A stretch of 64,000 nucleotides of DNA from Deltaproteobacteria bacterium (GCA_017644045.1 JAEPMI010000004.1:454014-518013), one strand, 5' to 3'; shown: positions 39,017 to 49,139, counted from the stretch's first letter. Notes: a model not told the origin generated them from the sequence alone. Translations and numbers: made by a program.

Positions 39017-39829
39017 GTGGCCCCCCCGAAGCTCTTCCGCGTCTACTCCTGGAACGTCAACGGGATCCGTGCCGTCACCAAAAAGGGGTTCTTCGACTGG
39101 CTCCGAAAGGCGCGCGCGGACGTCGTCGCGCTCCAGGAGACCCGGGCGCACCCCGAACAGCTGGAGCCAGAGGTGCTCCGCCCGAAGCGCTGGCGCAGCC
39201 ATTGGGTCTCCGCCGAGCGGAAGGGCTACAGCGGAGTCGGAATGTACTCGCGGAAGGAGCCGGACGAGGTGGCCGGGTCCATCTTGGGGGTCCCGGAGCT
39301 CGACGACGAGGGTCGGCTCCAGCTCATGCGCTTCGGGGCGCTGACGATCGTCAACGGCTACTTCCCGAACGGATCGGGGCGCGACCGAGACCACTCGCGA
39401 GTCCCCTACAAGCTGGACTTCTACCGGAAGCTCTTCGACCGACTCGAAGCGGCGCGCGCCTCGGGTGAGCGCCTCCTCGTGCTCGGCGACTTCAACACCG
39501 CCCACCGCGAGATCGACCTCGCCCGACCGAAGCAGAACAAGAAGACCAGCGGCTTCCTCGACGAGGAGCGCGAGGAGCTCGACCGGTGGCTGCGCTCCGG
39601 GTGGATCGACACCTACCGAGAGCGGCACGGCGACCGAGAGGGCGAGTACACCTGGTGGAGTCAGCGCTTCGGCGTCCGAGAGAAGAACATCGGGTGGCGG
39701 ATCGACATGGTCCTCTGCTCCGAGGCCGTCCGCCCCTTCCTGCTCGACGCACGCATCCACGCGAAGGTGATGGGCTCGGACCACTGCCCGATCAGCGTCG
39801 ACCTGGATCCGGCCGTCCTCGAGCCGTGA
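39017..39829 (+). CDS. xth: exodeoxyribonuclease III
   Basis: 270 aa from GTG 39017. Class II AP endonuclease and 3'-5' exonuclease of base-excision repair, cytoplasmic. Conserved active-site strings in order: RVYSWNVNGIRA (Asn), VVALQETRAHPEQL (Glu), YSGVGMYSR, VLGDFNTAHREIDLARPK (Asp/Asn), and the C-terminal MGSDHCPISVDL with the catalytic His/Asp. Length is normal for ExoIII. Short 85-bp gap before hflX on the same strand. Confidence 0.93.
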   Translation: MAPPKLFRVYSWNVNGIRAVTKKGFFDWLRKARADVVALQETRAHPEQLEPEVLRPKRWRSHWVSAERKGYSGVGMYSRKEPDEVAGSILGVPELDDEGRLQLMRFGALTIVNGYFPNGSGRDRDHSRVPYKLDFYRKLFDRLEAARASGERLLVLGDFNTAHREIDLARPKQNKKTSGFLDEEREELDRWLRSGWIDTYRERHGDREGEYTWWSQRFGVREKNIGWRIDMVLCSEAVRPFLLDARIHAKVMGSDHCPISVDLDPAVLEP

Positions 39830-39914
39830 GCACCTCGCGGCTCGACCGGCCCTCGGACCGTGGATAAGATGGCCTTCGGACCGCCCCGGGCCCGCGCCGG
39901 AGCGAAACGACGAT

Positions 39915-41597
39915 TTGCACGACATCCACGGAAACACCTCGGGGCTGAGCCCCTCGGAGCTGAAGGCGCTCCAGCGCATCTACCGGCGCCGCGTCCCCTT
40001 CGAGAAGCTGACGACCCTCGAGCTCACCCGCTCTCTGGCCGAAGTCTCGCATTCGACGGGCCGCCAGGTCGGTGTGCTCGTCGATCGCACGGGCAAGGTC
40101 CATCACGTCATCATCGGCACCGCCTCGCAGCTCATGCTGCCGGACGTCGGCCGTCTGCGCGCGGGCCCCGGCCGCCTGCGCGGACTCCGGCTGATCCACA
40201 CGCACCTGGGCAACGAGCCGCTGACGCGGGACGACCTCGTCGACCTCACCCGGCTGCGTCTCGATCTGGTCGCGGCGATCTGCTTGGCGCCGAGCGACGG
40301 CACGCCGACCTGGGTCTACTGGGGCCACGTGATCCCCGGCGAAGAGGGCAGCCGTGAGCCGCCCTATCGCACCTACGGACCGCTCTCTTATGCGCGGCTG
40401 AAGGTCGAGCCGCGCGGCATCATCGAGGCGCTCGAGGAAGAGCTCGCGCGCGCCTCGCGCCGCCGGCGGACGGTCGCCAAGGACGGCCGCGCCATCCTGG
40501 TCCACGTCGCCGCGAAGAAGGACGCCGCGGACGCCGAGGTCTCGCTGCGCGAGCTGGAAGAGCTCGCGCGAACGGCGGGCGTCGCCGTGGTCGACACGGT
40601 CCTGCAGATCCGCAACCGCGTCGATCCGAAGTACGTGCTCGGCAAGGGGAAGCTCGACGACGTCGTGATCCTCTCGATGCAGCGGGACGCGGACGTGCTG
40701 ATCTTCGACCGGAACCTGAGCCCCGCGCAGGCGGCCGCGCTCGCGCGGGTCACGGACATGAAGGTCATCGATCGAACGCAGCTGATCCTCGACATCTTCG
40801 CGCAACGCGCGCAGAGCCGAGACGGCAAGCTGCAGGTGGAGCTCGCGCAGATGCGCTACCTGCTCCCCCGCCTCGGTCAGAAGGACGACGCCCTCTCCCG
40901 CCTCACCGGTGGCATCGGCGGTCGCGGTCCCGGTGAGACGAAGCTCGAGGTCGGTCGACGACGCGCGCGCGAGCGGATCACGATGCTCAAGAAGCAGCTC
41001 GCGAAGCTCGGCAAGCAGCGCAAGACCCGCCGGGCGCGGCGCGGCCGCTCGCCGGTGAAGCACATCGCGATCGTCGGCTACACCAACGCCGGCAAGAGCA
41101 CGCTGCTCAACACGCTCACGGGCGCGAACGTGCTGGCCGAGGACAAGCTCTTCGCGACCCTCGACACCCGCACCCGGCGCGCCCCGCTCCCGAGCGGTCT
41201 CGATGTGGTCTACACCGACACGGTCGGGTTCATCCGCGACCTCCCGAAGGACCTCTTCGCCGCGTTCCGCGCGACCTTCGAGGAGGCCGAGGACGCGGAC
41301 CTGCTCCTGCAGGTCATCGACGCGAGCGACCCCTCGCACGACGACCACTACGACACGACCGAGCGGCTGCTGGTCGACCTCGGCCTCGAGCGGTTGCCGC
41401 GATTGGTCGTGTTCAACAAGGCCGACCAGCTCGACCCGCGGCGCGCCGCCGCGATCGCTGCGAGCCGCGACGCGGTCGCCGTGAGCGCGATCCACCCCCG
41501 CACGATGGAGCCGCTGCTCCGCCGAGTGGAGCGCATGCTCGCCGAAGACCGATACGACGAAGACGACGACGAAGGCTTCGCCTACGCGACACCGTAG
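39915..41597 (+). CDS. hflX: ribosome-associated GTPase HflX
   Basis: 560 aa from TTG 39915 (GGAG 12 nt upstream). Heat-shock GTPase that splits stalled ribosomes. HflX N-terminal domain ([15 protein letters not shown] and [19 protein letters not shown] glycine-rich segment) and G domain with G1 [11 protein letters not shown]3 [10 protein letters not shown] and G4 NKADQL. An additional N-terminal domain of about 165 residues ([26 protein letters not shown] onward, with [17 protein letters not shown]) makes it longer than E. coli HflX; this long form is known in several phyla. Convergent with the che operon. Confidence 0.93.
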   Translation: MHDIHGNTSGLSPSELKALQRIYRRRVPFEKLTTLELTRSLAEVSHSTGRQVGVLVDRTGKVHHVIIGTASQLMLPDVGRLRAGPGRLRGLRLIHTHLGNEPLTRDDLVDLTRLRLDLVAAICLAPSDGTPTWVYWGHVIPGEEGSREPPYRTYGPLSYARLKVEPRGIIEALEEELARASRRRRTVAKDGRAILVHVAAKKDAADAEVSLRELEELARTAGVAVVDTVLQIRNRVDPKYVLGKGKLDDVVILSMQRDADVLIFDRNLSPAQAAALARVTDMKVIDRTQLILDIFAQRAQSRDGKLQVELAQMRYLLPRLGQKDDALSRLTGGIGGRGPGETKLEVGRRRARERITMLKKQLAKLGKQRKTRRARRGRSPVKHIAIVGYTNAGKSTLLNTLTGANVLAEDKLFATLDTRTRRAPLPSGLDVVYTDTVGFIRDLPKDLFAAFRATFEEAEDADLLLQVIDASDPSHDDHYDTTERLLVDLGLERLPRLVVFNKADQLDPRRAAAIAASRDAVAVSAIHPRTMEPLLRRVERMLAEDRYDEDDDEGFAYATP

Positions 41598-41609
41598 AGC
41601 CTCACCGGC

Positions 41610-42656
41610 TCATTGGGCGAGCCACTGGGCGAGGCGCTCGCCGAGGGTCTCGAGCGGCAGGAGCGCGGTGACGTGACCGGTCCGCTCGGCCGCTCCCGGC
41701 ATGCCGTAGATCACGGCGGATTCCGGTGACTCGGCCAGCACTCGGCCGCCGCGCTTGGACACGGACTCGACGCCGGCGGCGCCATCGTCGCCCATCCCCG
41801 TGAGGATGACACCGATGCACATCTCGCCGACCTTCTTCGACGCGGTGTGGAAGAGGCGGTCCACCGAGGGCACGTAGCGGTCGCTCGCGTCGGCGTCCTT
41901 CACGATGGCCTGCAGGTCGAGACCGACCTCCAGACACTTGCCGCCGGGGCAGATCCAGGCCTCCCCGCGGCGGAGCGGGTGGGTCCCCGACGCCTCTCGG
42001 ACCTTCACGCCGCCGAGACGGTTCAACCGATCGGCGAAGGTCTTCGTGAAGCGGGGTGGCATGTGCTGCGCGACCAGGATCGCCGCGTCGACGTCCTTGG
42101 GGATGCTCCGGAAGAGCCGGACCAGCGCGGTCGGTCCACCGGTCGACGCGCCGATGACCACCACGTGCTTGGGCCGCTGGGTCGAGAGCCGCGGCTCCTG
42201 CCCGCGCTTCGGGCTGGAGGGCACGGGCGTGAGCAGGGGTGGGCGCGTGGCCGTCGACGGCCGCAACTGCCGCACCATCGCCACCTTCTCCGCGAGCTCC
42301 TCGCGGATGACGTGCAGGTCACTGGTCACCGTGCGGGTCGGCTTCGCCACGAAGTCGAGGGCGCCGAGCTCGAGCGCGCGGAAGACGTTCTCCTTGTTCG
42401 AGTAGCCGGAGACCACGATGACCGGCGTCGGTCGCTTGGCCATCAGCAGGCGCAGGAAGGTGAACCCGTCCATGCGCGGCATCTCGAGGTCGAGGGTGAC
42501 CAGGTCGGGCGAGAGCTCACGGACCATTCGGAGCGCTTCGTCACCATCGGTGGCCTTCCCGACGACCTGGACCCCATCCACCGTCCGGAGGATCTCGGTG
42601 AGGGTCCGCCGGTTGTAGGCGGAGTCATCGACCACGAGGACGCGCAGGTCCTTCAT
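41610..42656 (-). CDS. cheB: chemotaxis response regulator methylesterase
   Basis: 348 aa. Receiver domain with phosphoacceptor Asp56 (LVTLDLEMPRMDG), a linker, and a C-terminal esterase with the catalytic triad: Ser171 in IGASTGGP, His198 in QHMPPRF and Asp in TGMGDDGAAG. It demethylates or deamidates chemoreceptor glutamates, opposing CheR. ATG 42656 overlaps the cheR stop (4 bp). Last gene of the che operon. No receptor gene is nearby, so its substrates are encoded elsewhere. Confidence 0.95.
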   Translation of the reverse strand: MKDLRVLVVDDSAYNRRTLTEILRTVDGVQVVGKATDGDEALRMVRELSPDLVTLDLEMPRMDGFTFLRLLMAKRPTPVIVVSGYSNKENVFRALELGALDFVAKPTRTVTSDLHVIREELAEKVAMVRQLRPSTATRPPLLTPVPSSPKRGQEPRLSTQRPKHVVVIGASTGGPTALVRLFRSIPKDVDAAILVAQHMPPRFTKTFADRLNRLGGVKVREASGTHPLRRGEAWICPGGKCLEVGLDLQAIVKDADASDRYVPSVDRLFHTASKKVGEMCIGVILTGMGDDGAAGVESVSKRGGRVLAESPESAVIYGMPGAAERTGHVTALLPLETLGERLAQWLAQ

Positions 42657-43525
42657 CGGTCCACCTCGTCGAAGAGGGTCCGCGTCATCGGTCGTCGATA
42701 GACGATGTCCCGATCCATGTGGACGATCTCGAACTGCGTCGCTCGATGGAGGAGCGACTCGCTATGGCCGAGGAGGAGGTAGCCTCCAGGTACGAGGCGG
42801 TCGTGGAAGGTCCGCACCACTCGCTCACGGGAGCGGTCGTCGAAGTAGATCAGCACGTTGCGACAGAAGATCACGTCCGCCGTCCCGATCAGGGCCGAGC
42901 GCTCGTGGTCGAGGAGGTTCAGCTGTCCAAAGTGGCAGATCGACTTCACCTCGTTCGCGATTCGCTTGCCCCCGGGTGCGTCGGAGAAATAGCGCGAGTA
43001 GCGCGGCTGCATCGCACGGAAGCTGGACTCCCCGTACACGCCACGCCGCGCGTGCTGGATCACGCGGCGGCTGATGTCGCTCCCGAAGACGCGCAGGTCC
43101 CACCCGGCGAAGGCACCCGTGCCGAGCAGGATCATCGCGATGGTGTAGACCTCTTCGCCCGTGGAGCAGCCCGCGCTCCACACGGTCAGGCGCTTGGAGC
43201 GCTCGTTCCTCTCCTTCATCTCCGGGAGGATCGACTTCTCGAGCGCCTCGAGCTGATAGGCCTCGCGGAAGAAGTAGGTCTCGTTGGTGGTGAGGACATC
43301 GACCGCGTTCTCGAGCTCCGCCTGCGCCTCCGGGTGGTAGCGGAGCCGCTGGTAGTACGCTCGAAACGAGGTGAGACCCAGCGCCGCGAGCCGCTCGCGG
43401 AGGCGTCGCTCCATCGCGAACATCGCATCGGATTCGAATCGGATGCCACAGGTCTCGTTCACGAGCTCCCGAAGGAGTCGGAACTCCTCGAGGCTCATGG
43501 TCGGGCCCTGGTCGAAGAGAGACAT
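42653..43525 (-). CDS. cheR: chemoreceptor glutamate methyltransferase
   Basis: 290 aa. N-terminal helical domain (LREFRLLRELVNETCGIRF region), then a SAM-dependent methyltransferase fold: VWSAGCSTGEEVYTIAMIL (SAM site), FGSDISRRVIQHARRGVY and DVIFCRNVLIYFD. It methylates receptor glutamates. Overlaps the preceding HEAT gene by 1 bp and cheB by 4 bp, so all are co-translated. Confidence 0.94.
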   Translation of the reverse strand: MSLFDQGPTMSLEEFRLLRELVNETCGIRFESDAMFAMERRLRERLAALGLTSFRAYYQRLRYHPEAQAELENAVDVLTTNETYFFREAYQLEALEKSILPEMKERNERSKRLTVWSAGCSTGEEVYTIAMILLGTGAFAGWDLRVFGSDISRRVIQHARRGVYGESSFRAMQPRYSRYFSDAPGGKRIANEVKSICHFGQLNLLDHERSALIGTADVIFCRNVLIYFDDRSRERVVRTFHDRLVPGGYLLLGHSESLLHRATQFEIVHMDRDIVYRRPMTRTLFDEVDR

Positions 43526-45597
43526 CAGTCCTCGAGCGGCTCCAGCGAGTCCTCGATGGCCGCCCGCACCGACGCGTCGTCTTCCTGCGCCAATCGCGCG
43601 AGCAACGCCTCACGCGCGCCTTCCTCTCGGCGCTCACCGAGCCAACGCGCCGCCGCGACGCGCACGTGCCACACCGGATGACCGAGAGCCACGGCGAGCC
43701 TGCCGACCACGGCGTCGCCGCCGAGCCCGACGGCGATGCCCAGCGCCCGTTCGGCGACCGCGGCTTCGGGATCGGCGAGCGCCTCGTCGACGAGCTCCTG
43801 CAGGGTCGAGGGGGCGATCTGCTCGAGCGCGCCGAGGGCGGCCGCCACGGTCAGCGGACCGGAGCCTCGCGCCGCGGTGAGCAGCGCCGGAACGACCTCG
43901 TCCGTCGCCGAGGCGCCCAGATCGCCGAGCGCGGCCGCTGCGGTCGCGCGGAGGGTGTCGTCTTCGGAGCCGAGGGCTGCCACGAGCGCGTCCACACCGA
44001 GCGCGCGGCCTTCCTCGCTGCGCAGCGAGGAGAGCACGTGTGCGGCGGTCTCACGGACCAGCGCGTCCTCGTCGATCAGTGCGAACGCAACCATCTCGGC
44101 CGCGCGCGGTTTCGGGATCAACCCGAGCGCTCGCACGGACGCCGCACGGTGCTCGGGTCGCTGACTGGACAAGCCCCCCTGGAGGTCGTCGAGGATCGAG
44201 TCGCCCCGGAGCCGCGCCGCGACCGGCGCGAGTCTCGCGCCCGGACCGTCGAAGTCGATCTGCGCGAGACGCTCGCGAACCGGGTCGGGCTCCCGCGCGG
44301 CGAAGGACTCGAGCGCGGCGACGGCGGCGCTGGCGATCTCCTCGTCTTCGGCCGTCGCCTCGACCAGCCAACCGAGCTCCTGCGCAGAGACGAAGGGAGC
44401 GAACGACCGAAGCGCCGTCGCCCGGACGGTGGCGTCGCCCGCTCGAGCCGCGTCGCGAAGGGCGCGCACGAGCTTCTCGCGAACGCTCGCCTCCGCCTCC
44501 ACGGCGAGGCCTGCCGCCAGCTCGAGGGCGCGTGCGCGCTGAACGCCGACGCTCGCCTCCGCGACGCCGAGGAGCGAAGGCACCGCCGACGCGCCCCAGC
44601 GCTGGAGCGCGCGCAAGCTCTGAGGGAGGAGCTCGTCCTCCGCGGCGAGCGCGACGATCTCGCCGAGGCTCCCCTCGTCGCGGTTGAGCACCAGCAGGTG
44701 CACCGCCGCTCGCCGCCCCGCGGGCTCGCCGCCGGCTGCCAGGCGCCGGAGCCGACCGCTGGTGTCGTCGAGGCGGGCGGCCACCGCGTCATCCCCGACC
44801 ACGCCGGCGAGCTGGACGAGCGCCGTGGCGACCCGCTCCACGGTGGCGAGGCTCCCGGACGCACGAAGCACGTCGGCCAAGAGCTCGGCGGCCCTCGGCT
44901 CGCCGCTGCGGCCGAGGAGCGGGACGGCAGCGCGTCGCACGAAGCGATCGTCGACGAGAGGCGCAAGAGCTTCGAAAGGCACCTGCGCCCCGAGCTGCGC
45001 CAGCCCGTCGAGGGCGGCCATCTTGCGGAACGGGTCGTGGGTCTCGAGCGCGCCGAGGAGCGCGGCGATGGCCTCGTCACCTCCGAGCTGCGCGAGCGCG
45101 CCCACCGCGGCCGCCGAGAGGTTCGCGTCGTCGATGTCGACCAGAGGCACGAGCCCGGGCACGGCGTCGCGATCGCGCGACGCGCCCAGCGCTTCGACGA
45201 AGAACTTCGCCGCCGGTCGGGTGCCGGCTTCCTTCAACGCCGCCTCGAGCAGCTCGCGCACCGCAGCACCGCGCGTGGCCAGCACTTCGAGGGCGGCGTT
45301 TCGAAGCCCGACGTTCTCACCCTGGGCGACCGCCTCGACCAAGCGGCTCTCGAGGGGCCGACCGCCCGGCCCCGTCGTCCACTCGACCGCGAGCTGCAGC
45401 GCGTCTCGCCGCACGCGCCACTCACCGTCTCCGAGCGCGCCCACCAGGAGCGCGCGGGCCTGCTCGTCGGCCGAGGTCCAGTGGGCACGGAGCGCGTCGA
45501 CGACCGCGCGCCGACGCTCGACGTCGTCGCTCCGGCTCGCGTCGACGAGGGTCTGCAAGCGCGGCTTGTCGTCCGAAGGCGGTGGCGTGGAGCTCAC
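43525..45597 (-). CDS. HEAT-repeat protein of the che operon
   Basis: 690 aa from GTG 45597. Built almost entirely of HEAT/PBS-lyase-like helical repeats of about 30 residues (e.g. AIAALLGALETHDPFRKMAALDGLAQLG, TAAAALGDLGASATDEVVPALL and PVWHVRVAAARWLGERREEGARE). Cytoplasmic, no signal or catalytic motif. HEAT proteins occur in some myxobacterial che clusters (Cpc7 in the Myxococcus Che7 system). Embedded between cheW and cheR with 1-4 bp overlaps. Likely a protein-protein scaffold or adaptor of the signalling array. Confidence 0.85.
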   Translation of the reverse strand: MSSTPPPSDDKPRLQTLVDASRSDDVERRRAVVDALRAHWTSADEQARALLVGALGDGEWRVRRDALQLAVEWTTGPGGRPLESRLVEAVAQGENVGLRNAALEVLATRGAAVRELLEAALKEAGTRPAAKFFVEALGASRDRDAVPGLVPLVDIDDANLSAAAVGALAQLGGDEAIAALLGALETHDPFRKMAALDGLAQLGAQVPFEALAPLVDDRFVRRAAVPLLGRSGEPRAAELLADVLRASGSLATVERVATALVQLAGVVGDDAVAARLDDTSGRLRRLAAGGEPAGRRAAVHLLVLNRDEGSLGEIVALAAEDELLPQSLRALQRWGASAVPSLLGVAEASVGVQRARALELAAGLAVEAEASVREKLVRALRDAARAGDATVRATALRSFAPFVSAQELGWLVEATAEDEEIASAAVAALESFAAREPDPVRERLAQIDFDGPGARLAPVAARLRGDSILDDLQGGLSSQRPEHRAASVRALGLIPKPRAAEMVAFALIDEDALVRETAAHVLSSLRSEEGRALGVDALVAALGSEDDTLRATAAAALGDLGASATDEVVPALLTAARGSGPLTVAAALGALEQIAPSTLQELVDEALADPEAAVAERALGIAVGLGGDAVVGRLAVALGHPVWHVRVAAARWLGERREEGAREALLARLAQEDDASVRAAIEDSLEPLED

Positions 45598-46079
45598 GGC
45601 TCCTCCTGTACGATCTCGTCGAGCTCGAGCTCGGCGGTCACTTCTGTGACCAGGTCCACGTCGAGGACGAAGACCAGGGTCGAGTCATGGGAGAACACGG
45701 CCTGGATCCCGCGCTGACGGGTCAGCGCGGGGACGTTGCGTTGCTCCGCGGGTCCGGCGCCGAAGACGTCGGTCACCCGGTCGACGACCAGACCGACGCC
45801 CATGCCGTCCCGATCGACCACGACCCACTTCGTGCGGCGGGTGACCGGCAGCGGCTCGAGATCGAAGCGGCGGCGCAGGTCGACGATCGGAACCACCGCG
45901 CCGCGATGGTCGGCCACACCGATGACCGCCGGCGGCGCCTGGGGCAGCTCGACGGTCGGCAGAGGGTTGAGGATTTCGCGCACGCGGTGGATGTCCACGG
46001 CATACGCCACGTCGCCGATCCGGAAGCCGACGAGATCCTTCTGGCGGTTCCCTCGCCGTCGCTGTGACAAGGATCCCAT
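45594..46079 (-). CDS. cheW: chemotaxis coupling protein (first CheW from cheR side)
   Basis: 161 aa. CheW SH3-like fold with DLVGFRIGDVAYAVDIHRVREIL, APPAVIGVADHRGAVVPIVDLRRRF and a C-terminal DVDLVTEVTAELE. It couples receptors to CheA. ATG 46079 is preferred over GTG 46082; either overlaps the preceding stop. Second of two cheW genes, diverged from the other, suggesting two receptor classes or a structural variant. Confidence 0.9.
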   Translation of the reverse strand: MGSLSQRRRGNRQKDLVGFRIGDVAYAVDIHRVREILNPLPTVELPQAPPAVIGVADHRGAVVPIVDLRRRFDLEPLPVTRRTKWVVVDRDGMGVGLVVDRVTDVFGAGPAEQRNVPALTRQRGIQAVFSHDSTLVFVLDVDLVTEVTAELELDEIVQEEP

Positions 46080-46642
46080 CACGACCTCCGCAGGAGCGGC
46101 CCCGGGTCCAGAAGCACGAGGATGTCCTCGTTGCCCAGCGCCGCGTCCCCGTCTTCATCTCGCTTCGTCGTCGCTCGGGGTCGACCGACGCCCATGACAT
46201 GCTCGGACATGTCGCCGCCGACCACCGCGGCGAGCTCCACCTCGTCCTCGTCCAACCGGTAGACCTGGAGCACGCGGTCGACCAGGAGGCCGATGACCTC
46301 GTCGTCGCCGGCCTCGACCAGCAACACGCGCGTGTGCTTCTCCGTCGGTCCTTCCGGCATCTTCAAGACGCGGCGCAGGTCGCGCACCGTCGTGATGCGG
46401 CCACGAACCGAGATGATGCCGAGCACGTCCGCCGGGGCGCGCGGGACGCCCGTGATCGGCGGCACCTTCAGGATCTCGCGCACGGACCTCAGCGGGAGCG
46501 CGTAGGTCTCGTCGGCGATGACGAACGCCAGGAGCTCGCGAACGACCGGCGCGCCGACGAGCATCGACGCGCTGGTCGGAGCCCGAACGGCCACCGACTG
46601 CCCGGCGGGAACGATGGTCTGCCGCTTCGGATCGTCGCTCAT
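46079..46642 (-). CDS. cheW: chemotaxis coupling protein (second CheW)
   Basis: 187 aa, larger than a minimal CheW. An N-terminal extension of about 35 residues precedes LLAFVIADETYALPLRSVREILK and APADVLGIISVRGRITTVRDLRRVL. The C-terminus (GVGRPRATTKRDEDGDAALGNEDILVLLDPGPLL) is distinct from the neighbouring cheW. Overlaps cheA by 4 bp. Confidence 0.9.
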   Translation of the reverse strand: MSDDPKRQTIVPAGQSVAVRAPTSASMLVGAPVVRELLAFVIADETYALPLRSVREILKVPPITGVPRAPADVLGIISVRGRITTVRDLRRVLKMPEGPTEKHTRVLLVEAGDDEVIGLLVDRVLQVYRLDEDEVELAAVVGGDMSEHVMGVGRPRATTKRDEDGDAALGNEDILVLLDPGPLLRRS

Positions 46643-48762
46643 GAAGGCTCCGCTCCCAACGACGGCAGCTCCTGGCTCCGCAGGACCTCCTCGAGCAGGC
46701 CCGGCGCGTCGAGGACGAGCGCCACCCGCTGGTCGCCCAGGTCGGTGGCGCCGGCGAAGCCACGCACGTCGCGCAGGCTCTTGCCGAGCGCCTTGATCAC
46801 GATGTCCTGCTGTCCGTCGAGGCCGTCGACGACGAAGCCGACGCGCCGCTGGCCGACGGCGCAGACCACGACGAAGCGACGGTCGGACTGCACGGGCAGC
46901 AGCCGGAAGAGGTGGTCGAGCCGGCAGAGCGGGAGCGTGGCGCCACGCAGCGAGATCACCTCGCGCCCCTCGACGGTGCGCACCGCGGTGCGATCGAGGA
47001 GGATCGCCTCCTGGACCGAGGTGATCGGGATGGCGAAGTCCCGGCCGGCCACCCGCACGAGGAGCGCGGAGATGATGGCCAACGTGACCGGGAGCGTGAT
47101 CGTGAACTTCGTCCCGCTGCCGTGATCGCTCCAGACGTCGACGACGCCGCCGAGTCGGTTGATGTTCGTCTTCACGACGTCCATCCCCACGCCGCGGCCG
47201 GACAGGTCGGTGATGGCCGAGCGCGTGCTGAAGCCGGGCATGAAGATCAGCTCGAGCGCGTCCTGCGAGGTGATCTCCTCCGCGGCGTCTCTCGAGATGA
47301 TGCCTTTGCGGATCGCTGCCTGAACCAGCATCTCCTCGTTCATGCCGGCACCATCGTCCTCGATCTCGAGGACGACGTGGTTGCCCTTCTGGTAGGCGTT
47401 GAGCGAGAGGATTCCCTCGGAGCCCTTGCCCGCCAGCTCGCGGACCTTGGGGGACTCGATCCCGTGATCGATCGCGTTGCGGATCAGGTGCATGAGCGGG
47501 TCGCTCAGCTCCTCGACGATCAGCTTGTCGACCTCCGTCTCCGCGCCGGTGACGAGCAGTCGGACTTCCTTGTCGTGCTCGCGCGCGACCTGACGGATGA
47601 TCCGGGCCAACTTGTCGAAGAGCTGACCGAGCGGAACCATCCGCACGTCGAGGATGCCGTCCTGCAGCTCCTCGAGGTGACGCTCGAAGCCACGGTTCAC
47701 GCGGTGGAGCTCGATGGCGAGCTGCCTCAGGTCGTCACGCGAGCGGATGCGCTCCGTGATTCGCGCGACCGCCGAGCGAACGATGGCGAGCTCACCGACG
47801 ACGTTCATCAGGTGGTCGAGCTTCCGGATGTCCACGCGCACGGTGTTCGCGACGGAACGCAGCGAGAGCGCGTCCGCGGACATGTCACGCGGCACCCCTG
47901 CCGCACCCTTCGGTGGGGGTGCCGGTGTGTGGACCGGCGCCGGGGGCCGGCTGGTGGGCGTCGGTCGTCGCGGCGGCTCCGACTCGATCGGGATCGGTGG
48001 CGGCACGAGCGCTTCGTGACTCGTCTTGCGCACGCCCTTTCGACGGATGAGCTCGAGCTCGGCCTCGCCGCCAGCGGCGAGCACCTCTCCGAGCTCGTTC
48101 GCGGGGGCGCTGCTGGCGAGCAGCACGTCGAGATCGATCTCGTCGCCGTCACCGCCGCCGACGCTCGGCAGGTACGTGATGATCTCGGCGATGCTCTTGG
48201 CTCGCTCCTTCAGCTCCTCGAGGTTGGAGTCGATCGTCGTGAGCGAGAAACGCACCCGCAGTCGGTAGAGCGGCGTGCCCTGAGTCACGTTGGTGCGGAG
48301 CCGGTGCTCTTCGTACTCGGTCAGCACCGCGAGCACGCTCTCGTCGAGGTCGAGCTCTTCGAGCGTGGCCCGGCCGCCGCCGCTCTTCTTCGACACGCGC
48401 TCGATCGACTGCGCGAAGTCCTTCACGTCGACCGCTTCCTGGTCGGCGCCCTCGCCCAGCAAGCGTTGGAATCCCTCGACACCTTCGAAGAGGACGTCGA
48501 GCACCTCCTGCGAGAGCTGGACGCGACCGAGCCTCAGATCGTCGAGCAAGTCCTCGAGGGTGTGAGCCATCGCGGACAGGGTCTGGAACCCGAACATCCC
48601 GGCGATGCCCTTGAGCGTATGCACGCCACGGAAGACCTCGTTGATGAGGTCCGGCTGGACGTTGCCCTCCTTCTGCGCCTGGTCGAGGAAGAGGAGGTCG
48701 CGAGAGAGCGCCTCGATGATCTCCTGGGCTTCGGCCAGGAACTCGTCGTGGACGTCGCTCAA
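46639..48762 (-). CDS. cheA: chemotaxis histidine kinase
   Basis: 707 aa from a TTG that overlaps the cheY stop (TTGA). Hpt domain with phospho-His48 in GVHTLKGIAG, a P2-like segment (about 165-260), a Pro-rich linker, dimerisation helices, ATPase domain (LIRNAIDHGIES N box, IEDDGAGMN, GRGVGMDVVKTNI) and a C-terminal CheW-like domain (PITSVQEAILLD). Cytoplasmic kinase that would phosphorylate the CheY encoded just before it and CheB. No fused receiver. Confidence 0.95.
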   Translation of the reverse strand: MSDVHDEFLAEAQEIIEALSRDLLFLDQAQKEGNVQPDLINEVFRGVHTLKGIAGMFGFQTLSAMAHTLEDLLDDLRLGRVQLSQEVLDVLFEGVEGFQRLLGEGADQEAVDVKDFAQSIERVSKKSGGGRATLEELDLDESVLAVLTEYEEHRLRTNVTQGTPLYRLRVRFSLTTIDSNLEELKERAKSIAEIITYLPSVGGGDGDEIDLDVLLASSAPANELGEVLAAGGEAELELIRRKGVRKTSHEALVPPPIPIESEPPRRPTPTSRPPAPVHTPAPPPKGAAGVPRDMSADALSLRSVANTVRVDIRKLDHLMNVVGELAIVRSAVARITERIRSRDDLRQLAIELHRVNRGFERHLEELQDGILDVRMVPLGQLFDKLARIIRQVAREHDKEVRLLVTGAETEVDKLIVEELSDPLMHLIRNAIDHGIESPKVRELAGKGSEGILSLNAYQKGNHVVLEIEDDGAGMNEEMLVQAAIRKGIISRDAAEEITSQDALELIFMPGFSTRSAITDLSGRGVGMDVVKTNINRLGGVVDVWSDHGSGTKFTITLPVTLAIISALLVRVAGRDFAIPITSVQEAILLDRTAVRTVEGREVISLRGATLPLCRLDHLFRLLPVQSDRRFVVVCAVGQRRVGFVVDGLDGQQDIVIKALGKSLRDVRGFAGATDLGDQRVALVLDAPGLLEEVLRSQELPSLGAEPS

Positions 48763-49139
48763 CCGCTGTCGCTCCCCCCGATCAGCTCCCGAGCTCGCTC
48801 ACAGAGCGCGTCGGGCGTGAAGGGTTTGCTCAGGAATCCGTTGGCGCCGAGCGCGATGCCCTTCTCTCGGTCTCGCGCGGCCGCCTCCGTGCTGATGAGC
48901 AGGATGGGCGTGGTCGCGTGACGCTCGTGCTTGCGAATGAACGACACGAGCTCGAGGCCGTTGAGGTCCGGCATGTTCACGTCGACGATGACCAAGTCGA
49001 ACGACTCGCCGGGCAGGTTTCGCAGTGCCCGGAGGCCGCTCTCGGCTTCCATCACCTCGGCGCCGAGCTCTTCCTCGAGCGCCGCCCGAACGAACGCACG
49101 CATGGCGCTGCTGTCTTCCACGACGAGGACGCGGGTCAC
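48759..49139 (-). CDS. cheY: CheY-like single-domain response regulator
   Basis: 126-aa stand-alone receiver from GTG 49139. Acidic pocket VVEDSSAM, phosphoacceptor Asp53 (LVIVDVNMPDLNG), conserved Ser83 (LLIST) and Lys105 (FLSKPFT). First gene of the che operon; 55 bp separate it from recO upstream on the same strand. Output may be motility or another process, since no flagellar genes are present. Confidence 0.92.
   Translation of the reverse strand: MTRVLVVEDSSAMRAFVRAALEEELGAEVMEAESGLRALRNLPGESFDLVIVDVNMPDLNGLELVSFIRKHERHATTPILLISTEAAARDREKGIALGANGFLSKPFTPDALCERARELIGGSDSG

Noticed and set aside
43666-45717. 683-aa open frame on the plus strand
   Set aside because: Antisense to the HEAT-repeat gene, whose frame has clear repeat structure.
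46912-48921. 669-aa open frame on the plus strand
   Set aside because: Antisense to cheA, which has intact motifs.
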